Notes under the pieces: model-generated
What the model saw: only the letters and a program-made list of their open reading frames with translations
Told to the model about the DNA's origin: nothing
Databases searched by the model: none
DNA from: Paraburkholderia fungorum
Lineage (GTDB): Bacteria; Pseudomonadota; Gammaproteobacteria; Burkholderiales; Burkholderiaceae
Direction: 5' to 3'
Assembly (NCBI RefSeq): GCF_003610895.1
Contig: NZ_MCAS01000018.1
Span: 165 to 64,164 of the forward strand
DNA: 64,000 bases
Translations under genes and position numbers: made by a program
Shown: positions 24,539 to 33,353 of the stretch, piece after piece
Layout of the letters: the number at the start of each line of letters is the position of its first letter
Position numbering within the stretch: the stretch's first letter is position 1

Positions 24539-26029
24539 TTACTGTGGCAACGGCAGCTTGGACTGCGCGACGTGGGAGAGGAGGTTTTCCACGGATACGT
24601 GCATCACATCGGTAAAGGGCTTCGGATACAGACCCATGAACAACGTCAGTGCGGCGAGCACTGCCAGCATGAAAAATTCACGGCGGTTGATGTCGACGAG
24701 ACTCTTCACGTGATCGTTGGCGATCGCGCCGAAATACACACGCTTGTACATCCACAGCGTGTAGGCCGCACCGAGAATCAGCGTGACAGCCGCGCCGCCT
24801 GCGATCCAGAAGTTGTACTGGACAGCAGCCAGAATCACCATGAATTCGCCAACGAAACCCGAAGTACCCGGCAAGCCGCAATTGGCCATCGAGAACAGCA
24901 TCACGAATGCCGCGAACTTCGGCATTACGTTCACGACGCCGCCGTAATCGGCGATCTGGCGCGAGTGCATACGGTCATACAGTACGCCGATGCTCAGGAA
25001 CATCGCGCCCGACACGAAACCGTGCGAAATCATCTGCACGATCGCGCCTTCCACGCCGAGCTGATTGAAGATGAAGAAGCCCAGCGTCACAAAACCCATG
25101 TGCGCGATCGACGAATACGCGACCAGCTTCTTCATGTCGGCCTGCACCATGGCGACCAGACCGATGTAAATCACCGCGATCAGCGACAGCGTGATGACGA
25201 CCGGTGCGAGGAAGTGGCTTGCGTCCGGCGCGATCGGCAGGGAGAAGCGCAGGAAACCGTAGGCGCCCAGCTTCAGCATGATCGCGGCCAGCACGACCGA
25301 GCCGCCGGTCGGCGCTTCCACGTGGGCGTCAGGCAACCACGTGTGAACCGGCCACATCGGCACCTTCACGGCAAAGGCCATGAAGAACGCGATAAATAAC
25401 AATATCTGCGGCGTCATGCCGATCTGCGCGTTCTGCCACGTAGCCAGATCGAACGTGCCGGTCTGGATGTACAGGTACAGCAACGCGACCAGCATCAACA
25501 GCGAACCCATCAGCGTGTACAGGAAGAACTTGAACGCCGCGTACACGCGGTTCGCCCCGCCCCACACACCGATGATGATGTACATCGGAATCAGCGTCGC
25601 TTCGAAGAACACGTAGAACAGCATGCCGTCCGCTGCGCTGAACACGCCGACCATGATGCCGGACAGGATCAGGAACGCAGCGAGGTACTGCGCGACGTTC
25701 TTCGTGATGACTTCCCACGCGGAGATCACGACGATCACCGTAATCAATGCGGTCAACACGACGAACCACATCGAGATGCCGTCGACACCGAGGTGGTACG
25801 TGATGTTGAAGCGCTCGATCCAGTTTGCCTTTTCGACGAACTGCAGATCGGCGGTACTCGAATCAAAACCAGTGATCAGCGGGATCGTCACGAGAAAACT
25901 GACGACCGAGCCGATCAGCGCAATCCAGCGCGCCGGAGCCGGGTTCCTGTCGGAACCAATAGCCAGGACCAGGAGACCTACGAGGATCGGTAACCAGATC
26001 GCGATACTGAGAATCGGATAAGCGTGCAT
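24539..26029 (-). CDS. nuoM: NADH-quinone oxidoreductase subunit M
   Basis: 496 residues, an antiporter-like proton-pumping subunit in the membrane arm. Key features are the conserved Glu on helix 5 (FEATLIPMYIIIGVWGG), Lys in FAVKVPMWPVHTWLPDAHVEAP, and MKKLVAYSSIAHMGF. It is in frame order between nuoL and nuoN, 14 bp after nuoL. The length is normal for proteobacterial NuoM. Confidence 0.97.
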   Translation of the reverse strand: MHAYPILSIAIWLPILVGLLVLAIGSDRNPAPARWIALIGSVVSFLVTIPLITGFDSSTADLQFVEKANWIERFNITYHLGVDGISMWFVVLTALITVIVVISAWEVITKNVAQYLAAFLILSGIMVGVFSAADGMLFYVFFEATLIPMYIIIGVWGGANRVYAAFKFFLYTLMGSLLMLVALLYLYIQTGTFDLATWQNAQIGMTPQILLFIAFFMAFAVKVPMWPVHTWLPDAHVEAPTGGSVVLAAIMLKLGAYGFLRFSLPIAPDASHFLAPVVITLSLIAVIYIGLVAMVQADMKKLVAYSSIAHMGFVTLGFFIFNQLGVEGAIVQMISHGFVSGAMFLSIGVLYDRMHSRQIADYGGVVNVMPKFAAFVMLFSMANCGLPGTSGFVGEFMVILAAVQYNFWIAGGAAVTLILGAAYTLWMYKRVYFGAIANDHVKSLVDINRREFFMLAVLAALTLFMGLYPKPFTDVMHVSVENLLSHVAQSKLPLPQ

Positions 26030-26043
26030 TAGTGTCCCTCGCC

Positions 26044-28116
26044 TTATTTGCCGCCGAGCGTTACAAACAGGGTCAGGAGCCCCAACATGCCGATAATCAT
26101 GGCAAACGCGTAGTGGTAGATGTAGCCGGATTGGAGGAAGCGGATCACGCCGGCAAACCAGCCGATAAAGCGTGCGCTGCCGTTGACGATGCCGTCGATA
26201 ACCACGACGTCGCCTTCCTTCCAGAGACCACGGCCAATTGCCACGGCGCCCCGCGCGAACACGACTTCGTTGATCTTGTCCATGTAGTACTTGTTGTCGA
26301 GCAGCGTATAGATCGGACCGAACGCACGCTTGATGACAGCCGGCAGATCAGGACGAACCAGGTACAGGAACCACGCGGTCACCACACCCGCGAGCGCCAG
26401 CCACACCGGCAGACCTGAGACAGAATGCAGGCCCATCGACGCCCAGCCCTGGAATTCTTCCGCCATCTCATGCAGCGCCGGATGGTTTTCGCCGATGAAG
26501 ATCACCTTGTCGAACGCCACGCCGTGCTGGAAGAAGTCGCCAAACAGCATCGGACCGACACCGATCGCACCGATCACGATCGACGGAATCGCCAGCAGCA
26601 CCAGCGGCAGCCACACCACCCACGGCGTTTCATGCGGTTCATGCGCGTGGTCGTCGTGACCATGACCATGGCCGTGTGCATCATGGCCGTGACCGTCATG
26701 CGCGTGCGCGGCTGCTTCGATGCCCATCGGCGATTCCGGATGCTTCGGATCGCGGAAGCGCTCCTTGCCGTGGAACACCAGGAAGTACATACGGAACGAG
26801 TACAGCGCAGTAACGAACACGCTCGCCACCACCGCGAAATACGCGAAACCCGAACCCGGCAGATGCGACAGCTTCACTGCGTCGATGATCGAGTCTTTCG
26901 AGTAGAAGCCCGAGAAGAACGGCGTACCGATCAGCGCCAGCGAACCGACCAGCGACGTGATCCACGTGATCGGCATGTACTTGCGCAGGCCGCCCATGTT
27001 GCGGATGTCCTGATCGTGGTGCATGCCGATAATCACGGAACCCGCGCCGAGGAACAACAGCGCCTTGAAGAACGCGTGCGTCATCAGGTGGAACACGGCG
27101 ACCGAGTAAGCCGATGCGCCAAGCGCAACCGTCATGTAGCCGAGCTGCGACAGCGTGGAGTAAGCCACCACGCGCTTGATGTCGTTCTGGACGATCCCGA
27201 GGAAGCCCATGAACAGCGCCGTGATCGCGCCGATCACCATCACGAACGACAACGCCGTATCCGACAGTTCGAACAGCGGCGACATGCGCGTCACCATGAA
27301 GATACCGGCCGTCACCATGGTTGCCGCGTGGATCAGTGCGGAAATCGGCGTCGGGCCTTCCATCGAATCCGGCAGCCAGACGTGCAGCGGGAACTGCGCC
27401 GACTTACCCATCGCGCCGATGAACAGGCAGATGCAGGCCACCGTTAGCAGACCCCAGTCCGTGCCAGGGAAGCTCAATGCCGCGAGTTCGGTGCGCTTCG
27501 CGAATACATCGCCGTAGTTCATCGAACCGGCGAACGCGAACAGCAAGCCGATACCGAGCAGGAACCCGAAGTCGCCGATGCGGTTCACGATGAACGCTTT
27601 CATGTTGGCGTAGATCGCCGTCGGACGCGTGAAGTAGAAACCGATCAGCAGGTACGACACCAGACCCACTGCTTCCCAGCCGAAAAACAGTTGGAGGAAG
27701 TTGTTGCTCATCACGAGCATCAACATCGAGAACGTGAACAGCGAGATGTACGAGAAGAAACGCTGGTAGCCGTCGTCATCGGCCATGTAGCCGATCGTGT
27801 AGATGTGCACCATGAGCGACACGAAGGTCACCACACACATCATCATTGCCGTCAGCGAGTCGACGAGGAAGCCGATCTCGAACTTGGTCTGGCCGATCTG
27901 CATCCAGTTATAGACCGTCGCGTTGAAACTTGCCCCATCCATCACCTGGAAGAAGACGACGGCCGAAAGGATGAACGAGATCGCGACGCCGAGGATCGTC
28001 ACCGAGTGCGCCCCGGCTCGCCCTACCGCTTTCCCGAACAGCCCCGCAATCAGGGAGCCGGCCAGCGGTGCCAGCGGGATCGCCAGCAGCAGGTTTTCAT
28101 TGAGTATCGTTGACAT
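26044..28116 (-). CDS. nuoL: NADH-quinone oxidoreductase subunit L with His-rich loop
   Basis: 690 residues, the distal antiporter-like subunit, with the C-terminal amphipathic lateral helix that runs along the membrane arm. GKSAQFPLHVWLPDSMEGPTP and IKRVVAYSTLSQLGYM mark the proton channel. Between transmembrane helices, residues about 467-495 form a strongly His/Gly/Asp-rich segment with 11 His in 25 residues. E. coli NuoL has no such insertion that I know of. The loop might bind metal, or may be a neutral flexible linker. It starts 17 bp after nuoK. Confidence 0.97.
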   Translation of the reverse strand: MSTILNENLLLAIPLAPLAGSLIAGLFGKAVGRAGAHSVTILGVAISFILSAVVFFQVMDGASFNATVYNWMQIGQTKFEIGFLVDSLTAMMMCVVTFVSLMVHIYTIGYMADDDGYQRFFSYISLFTFSMLMLVMSNNFLQLFFGWEAVGLVSYLLIGFYFTRPTAIYANMKAFIVNRIGDFGFLLGIGLLFAFAGSMNYGDVFAKRTELAALSFPGTDWGLLTVACICLFIGAMGKSAQFPLHVWLPDSMEGPTPISALIHAATMVTAGIFMVTRMSPLFELSDTALSFVMVIGAITALFMGFLGIVQNDIKRVVAYSTLSQLGYMTVALGASAYSVAVFHLMTHAFFKALLFLGAGSVIIGMHHDQDIRNMGGLRKYMPITWITSLVGSLALIGTPFFSGFYSKDSIIDAVKLSHLPGSGFAYFAVVASVFVTALYSFRMYFLVFHGKERFRDPKHPESPMGIEAAAHAHDGHGHDAHGHGHGHDDHAHEPHETPWVVWLPLVLLAIPSIVIGAIGVGPMLFGDFFQHGVAFDKVIFIGENHPALHEMAEEFQGWASMGLHSVSGLPVWLALAGVVTAWFLYLVRPDLPAVIKRAFGPIYTLLDNKYYMDKINEVVFARGAVAIGRGLWKEGDVVVIDGIVNGSARFIGWFAGVIRFLQSGYIYHYAFAMIIGMLGLLTLFVTLGGK

Positions 28117-28133
28117 AACCGCTTTACCTGAAA

Positions 28134-28439
28134 TTAACCTTTGAGCTGATCGAGATCCTCGACATTGATCGTGTCGAGGCTACGGAACAGGGTCACCAGA
28201 ATTGCGAGTCCGATCGCCGCTTCAGCTGCTGCAACCGTCAGCACGAAGAAGACGAAGATCTGACCATGCACGTCGCCGAGGTAATGCGAAAAGGCGACAA
28301 AATTGGTGTTCACCGCCAGCAGCATCAATTCGATCGCCATCAGGATGATGATGACGTTGCGACGGTTCAGGAAAATACCCACCACGCTGATCGCAAACAG
28401 GATCGCGCCGAGGACAAGGTAATGAGCAAGGGTCAACAT
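28134..28439 (-). CDS. nuoK: NADH-quinone oxidoreductase subunit K
   Basis: 101 residues with three transmembrane helices. The conserved membrane Glu residues are in IELMLLAVNTNFVAFS and VAAAEAAIGLAIL; in complex I they belong to the proton path near the quinone site. It lies 20 bp after nuoJ and 17 bp before nuoL. Confidence 0.97.
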   Translation of the reverse strand: MLTLAHYLVLGAILFAISVVGIFLNRRNVIIILMAIELMLLAVNTNFVAFSHYLGDVHGQIFVFFVLTVAAAEAAIGLAILVTLFRSLDTINVEDLDQLKG

Positions 28440-28459
28440 GATTTCTATCTCCTGTCCGC

Positions 28460-29149
28460 TCAGCTGTTTTTAGCGGGGGCCGAGTCGGCCGCTGCTGCTG
28501 CCGCTGCGGCGGCTTCTTCCGCCGCGACAGTTGCCGCGGTCTTTTCAGATGCCATCTTCACAATGCGCACGCGGTCCTGAGCACGCACCTTGACCTGCTC
28601 GCTGACGTTCTGACGCTTGCTGTCTTTCTTGTGGCTCGTGGTCAGCGCGATCGCCGCGATGATGGCCACCAGCAGCACGAGGCCGGCGACTTCGAACGCG
28701 AAGATGTAGTCGGTGTAGATAATCTTGCCGATCAGGCGGGTGTTCGACCAGTCGCCCATGCCGTTCGCCGCCGCCGTGGTGTCACGCAGCGCGGTGGCGG
28801 TTGCGCCATAGCCGTGCCACAGAATCAACGCGGTCTCGATCACGATGATCGCGCCCACTAGCGTGGCCATCGGCACGAAGCGTTTGAAGTCTTTTCGCAG
28901 CACGTCGATATTGATGTCCAGCATCATCACGACGAACAGGAACAGCACCATCACCGCGCCGACATACACCAGCACCAGCAGGATCGCGAGGAACTCGGCC
29001 TGCAACAGCATCCAGATGGCGGCTGCGTTGAAGAACGCCAGCACCAGAAACAGTGCGGACGAAACCGGGTTGCGCGAGGTGATCACCTTCAGCCCTGAAA
29101 CCACCAGGAGCAGCGCGAAGATGTAGAACAGTACGGTCGTGAATTCCAT
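28460..29149 (-). CDS. nuoJ: NADH-quinone oxidoreductase subunit J with extended C-terminus
   Basis: 229 residues. The first 170 or so form the five-helix NuoJ domain (VYVGAVMVLFLFVVMML, the pi-bulge region of helix 3). The remaining 55 residues form a soluble tail: a basic stretch (HKKDSKRQNVSEQVKVRAQDR), then a run of Ala and Ser. The tail exceeds what the core fold needs and may be disordered. It follows an unusually long gap (191 bp) after nuoI. Confidence 0.95.
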   Translation of the reverse strand: MEFTTVLFYIFALLLVVSGLKVITSRNPVSSALFLVLAFFNAAAIWMLLQAEFLAILLVLVYVGAVMVLFLFVVMMLDINIDVLRKDFKRFVPMATLVGAIIVIETALILWHGYGATATALRDTTAAANGMGDWSNTRLIGKIIYTDYIFAFEVAGLVLLVAIIAAIALTTSHKKDSKRQNVSEQVKVRAQDRVRIVKMASEKTAATVAAEEAAAAAAAAADSAPAKNS

Positions 29150-29294
29150 GATTACCGGTTCATCGTTAGGCCATCGTCAGGCATTGTTCTTTGGCACGTG
29201 GCGGGTAAAAGCGGCCGAAACCGCCAGAACATCCGCACAGGTGCGCCGTGCCGCGGCGGTCAGACCGCGGCGCTCGGCCCGACAACAGGCCGTA

Positions 29295-29328
29295 TTACTG
29301 CTGCATTTACTGCCGCATTTACCGCTTT
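29295..29328. repeat. Short 12-bp tandem repeat in nuoI-nuoJ gap
   Basis: About 2.7 copies of a 12-bp unit: TTACTGCTGCAT, TTACTGCCGCAT, TTACCGCT. It lies in the only long spacer within nuoI-N. No coding potential is evident. Confidence 0.5.
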
Positions 29329-29340
29329 AACAGAAGCGCT

Positions 29341-29829
29341 TCAACGATACGGTGCGTCGGCTGCCTTGTTCGCAGCGATCTCCGCTTCGTAGCGATCGCC
29401 CACGGCCAGCAGCATATCCTTCGTGAAATACAGGTCGCCGCGTTTTTCGCCGTGATATTCGAGAATGTGCGTTTCGACAATCGAATCGACCGGGCAACTT
29501 TCTTCGCAGAAACCACAGAAGATGCACTTGGTCAGGTCGATGTCGTAACGCGTCGTGCGGCGTGTGTTGTCCGCGCGGGTTTCCGATTCGATCGTAATGG
29601 CGAGTGCCGGGCACACCGCTTCACACAGCTTGCAGGCGATGCAGCGTTCTTCGCCGTTTTCATAGCGACGCAGCGCATGCAGGCCGCGGAATCGCGGCGA
29701 AATCGGGGTCTTCTCTTCCGGGAATTGCACCGTCACCTTGCGCTGGAACGTGTAACGTCCGGTCAGCGCAAGGCCTTTGAGCAACTCCGTCAGGAAGAAG
29801 GTCTTGAAAAAGTTTTGGATTGCGGTCAT
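29341..29829 (-). CDS. nuoI: NADH-quinone oxidoreductase subunit I
   Basis: 162 residues, the 8Fe ferredoxin-like subunit carrying clusters N6a and N6b. Both binding motifs are complete: CIACKLCEAVCP and CIFCGFCEESCP. It passes electrons from NuoG towards NuoB and the quinone. The N-terminal amphipathic helix anchors it at the membrane. It follows nuoH by 15 bp. Confidence 0.97.
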   Translation of the reverse strand: MTAIQNFFKTFFLTELLKGLALTGRYTFQRKVTVQFPEEKTPISPRFRGLHALRRYENGEERCIACKLCEAVCPALAITIESETRADNTRRTTRYDIDLTKCIFCGFCEESCPVDSIVETHILEYHGEKRGDLYFTKDMLLAVGDRYEAEIAANKAADAPYR

Positions 29830-29844
29830 GGGTTCATCCGCCCT

Positions 29845-30909
29845 TTATTTCCAGATATTCAACGGCGACATGATCCAGAAGCCGACCACGATGAGCCACA
29901 CCACGCAAACCGGAATGAAAACCTTCCAGCCCAGACGCATGATCTGGTCATAGCGATAGCGAGGGAACGTGGCGCGCGCCCAGATGAATACCGACAACAG
30001 GAAGAAAACCTTGGCGACGAGCCAAACGATGCCCGGGATAAACGACAGGAAGCCGAACGGTGCGCTCCAGCCGCCGAGGAACAGTGTTGCAGCCAATGCC
30101 GAAATCACGATCATGTTGATGTACTCGGCGAGGAAGAACAGCGCGAACGCCATCCCCGAGTAATCGATCATGTGACCGGCGACGATTTCCGACTCACCTT
30201 CCACCACGTCGAACGGGTGACGGTTCGTTTCGGCGATGCCCGAGATGAAGTACACGACGAACATCGGCAAGAGCGGCAGCCAGTTCCACGACAGGAAGTT
30301 CAAGCCGTAGCTGGCGAAAATGCCGCGTTCCTGCGAACCGACGATCTCCGACAGATTCAGACTGCCCGCAGTCATCAGCACGACGACGAGCGCAAAGCCC
30401 ATCGAAATTTCGTACGAGACCATTTGAGCGGCCGCGCGCATGGCGCCGAGGAACGCGTATTTCGAGTTCGACGCCCAGCCCGCCAGAATCACGCCATACA
30501 CGCCGACGGACGAGATCGCCATCGCGTAAAGCAGACCCGCGTTGATGTCGCCAAGGACCGCGCCAGCCTGGAACGGAATCACCGCCCAGACCGCGAAGGC
30601 CGGCACCACCACCATGATCGGCGCGATCATGTAGATCCAGCGGCTCGCCTGGGCCGGCTGAATCACTTCTTTCAGCAACAGCTTCAGCACGTCTGCGATC
30701 GGCTGCAGCAAACCTGCGGGGCCCACGCGATTCGGGCCGAGACGCACGTGCATCCAGCCGATCAGCTTACGCTCCCACAGAATCAGGTAAGCCACGCACA
30801 GCAGGATCACGACGGCCACCACCAGGATGCGCACCAGTGCCCACACCGTGGGCCATGCCACACCGAGAAGCTGGGTGCCGCCCGAGTTGATCGTATCGAA
30901 CAAGCTCAT
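29845..30909 (-). CDS. nuoH: NADH-quinone oxidoreductase subunit H
   Basis: 354 residues with eight transmembrane helices; it lines the quinone-binding cavity together with NuoB and NuoD. The family signatures MHVRLGPNRVGPAGLLQPIAD and ETNRHPFDVVEGESEIVAG, with conserved Glu and Arg, are intact. Its start directly abuts the nuoG stop. Confidence 0.97.
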   Translation of the reverse strand: MSLFDTINSGGTQLLGVAWPTVWALVRILVVAVVILLCVAYLILWERKLIGWMHVRLGPNRVGPAGLLQPIADVLKLLLKEVIQPAQASRWIYMIAPIMVVVPAFAVWAVIPFQAGAVLGDINAGLLYAMAISSVGVYGVILAGWASNSKYAFLGAMRAAAQMVSYEISMGFALVVVLMTAGSLNLSEIVGSQERGIFASYGLNFLSWNWLPLLPMFVVYFISGIAETNRHPFDVVEGESEIVAGHMIDYSGMAFALFFLAEYINMIVISALAATLFLGGWSAPFGFLSFIPGIVWLVAKVFFLLSVFIWARATFPRYRYDQIMRLGWKVFIPVCVVWLIVVGFWIMSPLNIWK

Positions 30910-33243
30910 TTACGCCTTCTCCACCACCAGTTCACCGAACAGGCTGCCCAGCGCTGCACCGGCAGGCGTAGCCGCCGATACGCGGACGACCGTCTCCGCA
31001 AGATTTGCGTCGCGCACGGCCGGCAACTGCACCGATTGCTCGCCCTGGCGCACGCGCACCGCGTCGCCTTCCTTCAAACCCAGTTTGTCGAACAACGCAG
31101 CCGGCAGACCGACCGAATTCGCTGCGCGCGCCGCTGCCGTCAGATGCAGCGATTCGGCGCGGCGCACCACAGCGTCGGCGTGGTAGATCGGCACGTTGGC
31201 GATACGCTCGAACTTGCCTTCCGCTGCCTTCGTTGCCTTGCCGCGCGCAACCGTAGCGCCCGTCTTGTTCGACAGACGCGATTTGATCTCGCCGTCACCA
31301 AGCGCTGCCGTGCGCACTTCTTCCGAGGTGTCGAATTCGAAGCCCGGCACGCCCAGCAGGCTGCCCAGCACACGCAACACCTTCCATGCCGGACGCGTAT
31401 CGCCGAGCGGACGCACGACGCCATTGAACGTCTGCACCGTACCTTCGGCATTGACGAACGTGCCGGCCGTTTCCGTGAACGGTGCGATCGGCAGCAGTAC
31501 GTCTGCATAGTCGGCGCCGATCTGGAACGGCGACATCACGACGACCATTTCCGCCTGCTTCAGCGCGGCCAAAGCCTGCACCGGATTAGCCGTGTCGAAC
31601 TCAGCTTCGACATTCAGCAGCACATAACCCTTGCGCGGTTGCTCGAATACTTCGCGAGCGTTCAGACCGCCCTCACCCGGCAATGCGTTCACAAGATGCG
31701 CGCCGACCGTGTTGGCGGACTCCGTGAGGAAACCCAGCGTGGCGCCGGTCGTGTCTGCAATCCATTGCGCCGCGGCGTGGATCGCGGCGAAATCCGGATG
31801 ACGGACCGCGGCGTTGCCGAGCAGCACGACACGCTGCTCACCGGTGACGAGCGACTTTGCGACGAGTTTGTCGGCGTCCGTCGGCTGCGTGCCGGCGAAG
31901 GCTTCCGGGAGTGCCGCGCCGTTCGCTTCCGACACCGCGCCAGCAATGCCAGCCAGTGCGTCGAGCCATGCCGACGGTGCGGCAACCACGCGTTGCGCTT
32001 GCGGAATCAGCGCGTCGTCATTGGTGGCTTGCACGAGCGTGAGTTTCGTCCCGGTCTTGGCGGCTTGACGCAAACGCGCGGCAAACAGCGGATGATCGCG
32101 ACGCAGGTCCGACCCGATCACGAGCGCCGAATCCAGATTCGACAGATCGGCGATCGTCGTGCCAAGCCACGGTGCGCCAGTGACGGCTGCGGAGAAATCC
32201 GTCTGACGCAGACGGAAGTCGACGTTAGGCGTGCCGACCGCTTGCGCCAGTTGCTTCAACAGGAACAGTTCTTCGACCGTGCTGTGGGCGCTGCCGAGAG
32301 CGGCCAGCGCGTTCGCGCCGTGGTCGCCCTTGATGCCCTTAAGACCCTTGACCACGTATTCAAGCGCGGTTTGCCAATCGGTCTCGACCCACTTGCCGCC
32401 TTGCTTGAGCATCGGCTGCGTCAGACGTTCCGGGCTATTCAGGGCTTCGTACGAGAAGCGGTCCTTGTCCGAAATCCAGCATTCATTGATGGATTCGTTT
32501 TCGAACGGCAGAACACGCATCACGCGGTTGTTCTTGACTTGCACCACAAGGTTCGCGCCGACGGAATCGTGCGGGCTCACCGACTTGCGGCGCGACAGTT
32601 CCCACGTGCGGGCGCTGTAGCGGAACGGCTTGCTGGTCAGCGCGCCGACCGGGCACAGATCGATCATGTTGCCCGACAGTTCGGAGTCGACCGTCTTGCC
32701 GACGAACGACGTGATTTCCGAATGCTCGCCGCGGCCCAACATGCCGAGTTCCATTACGCCGGCGACTTCCTGGCCGAAACGGACACAACGCGTGCAGTGA
32801 ATGCAACGCGACATTTCTTCCATCGAGATCAGCGGGCCGACGTTCTTGTGGAACACCACGCGCTTTTCTTCGCTATAACGCGACGACGACTTGCCGTAAC
32901 CCACGGCCAGATCCTGCAACTGACACTCGCCGCCCTGATCGCAGATAGGGCAATCCAGCGGGTGGTTGATCAGCAGGAATTCCATCACGGCTTGCTGGCC
33001 CTTCACCGCCTTCTCGGACTTGGTGCGCACAATCATGCCGGCCGACACCGGCGTGGCGCATGCGGGCACGGCCTTCGGCATCTTTTCGACATCGACCAGG
33101 CACATCCGGCAGTTGGCCGCAATCGACAGCTTCTTGTGATAGCAGAAGTGAGGAATGTACGTGTCGACCTTATGCGCAGCCTGGATCACCATGCTGCCCT
33201 CAGGCACCTCTACTTTCTTGCCGTCTATTTCAAGTTCAACCAT
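30910..33243 (-). CDS. nuoG: NADH-quinone oxidoreductase subunit G
   Basis: 777 residues, the large iron-sulfur subunit of the peripheral arm. The N-terminus has the [2Fe-2S] motif (CYHKKLSIAANCRMC), then the His/Cys motif with CPICDQGGECQLQD, and the 4Fe-4S motif RCIHCTRCVRF. A molybdopterin-oxidoreductase-like domain without cofactor follows. I chose the ATG at 33243 because AAGGAAG lies at proper distance; a TTG at 33252 is too close to it. The spacing of 110 bp after nuoF is wider than for most neighbours. Confidence 0.96.
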   Translation of the reverse strand: MVELEIDGKKVEVPEGSMVIQAAHKVDTYIPHFCYHKKLSIAANCRMCLVDVEKMPKAVPACATPVSAGMIVRTKSEKAVKGQQAVMEFLLINHPLDCPICDQGGECQLQDLAVGYGKSSSRYSEEKRVVFHKNVGPLISMEEMSRCIHCTRCVRFGQEVAGVMELGMLGRGEHSEITSFVGKTVDSELSGNMIDLCPVGALTSKPFRYSARTWELSRRKSVSPHDSVGANLVVQVKNNRVMRVLPFENESINECWISDKDRFSYEALNSPERLTQPMLKQGGKWVETDWQTALEYVVKGLKGIKGDHGANALAALGSAHSTVEELFLLKQLAQAVGTPNVDFRLRQTDFSAAVTGAPWLGTTIADLSNLDSALVIGSDLRRDHPLFAARLRQAAKTGTKLTLVQATNDDALIPQAQRVVAAPSAWLDALAGIAGAVSEANGAALPEAFAGTQPTDADKLVAKSLVTGEQRVVLLGNAAVRHPDFAAIHAAAQWIADTTGATLGFLTESANTVGAHLVNALPGEGGLNAREVFEQPRKGYVLLNVEAEFDTANPVQALAALKQAEMVVVMSPFQIGADYADVLLPIAPFTETAGTFVNAEGTVQTFNGVVRPLGDTRPAWKVLRVLGSLLGVPGFEFDTSEEVRTAALGDGEIKSRLSNKTGATVARGKATKAAEGKFERIANVPIYHADAVVRRAESLHLTAAARAANSVGLPAALFDKLGLKEGDAVRVRQGEQSVQLPAVRDANLAETVVRVSAATPAGAALGSLFGELVVEKA

Positions 33244-33353
33244 GATGGTCAATCTTCCTTAACCTGTTACCGCTCAATCGTTCGCCCTGTTCATCGCCCA
33301 TTCCGGACAATGAATCCCGCGGTTGACGTGTTCTGGTGCGCTATCTGGCGTAC

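Noticed and set aside
29846..29900. Frameshift or truncation in nuo genes
   Set aside because: All fourteen subunits have normal lengths and complete cofactor motifs.
33244..33353. Extra small gene between nuoF and nuoG
   Set aside because: The 110-bp spacer has no plausible frame with a ribosome site.
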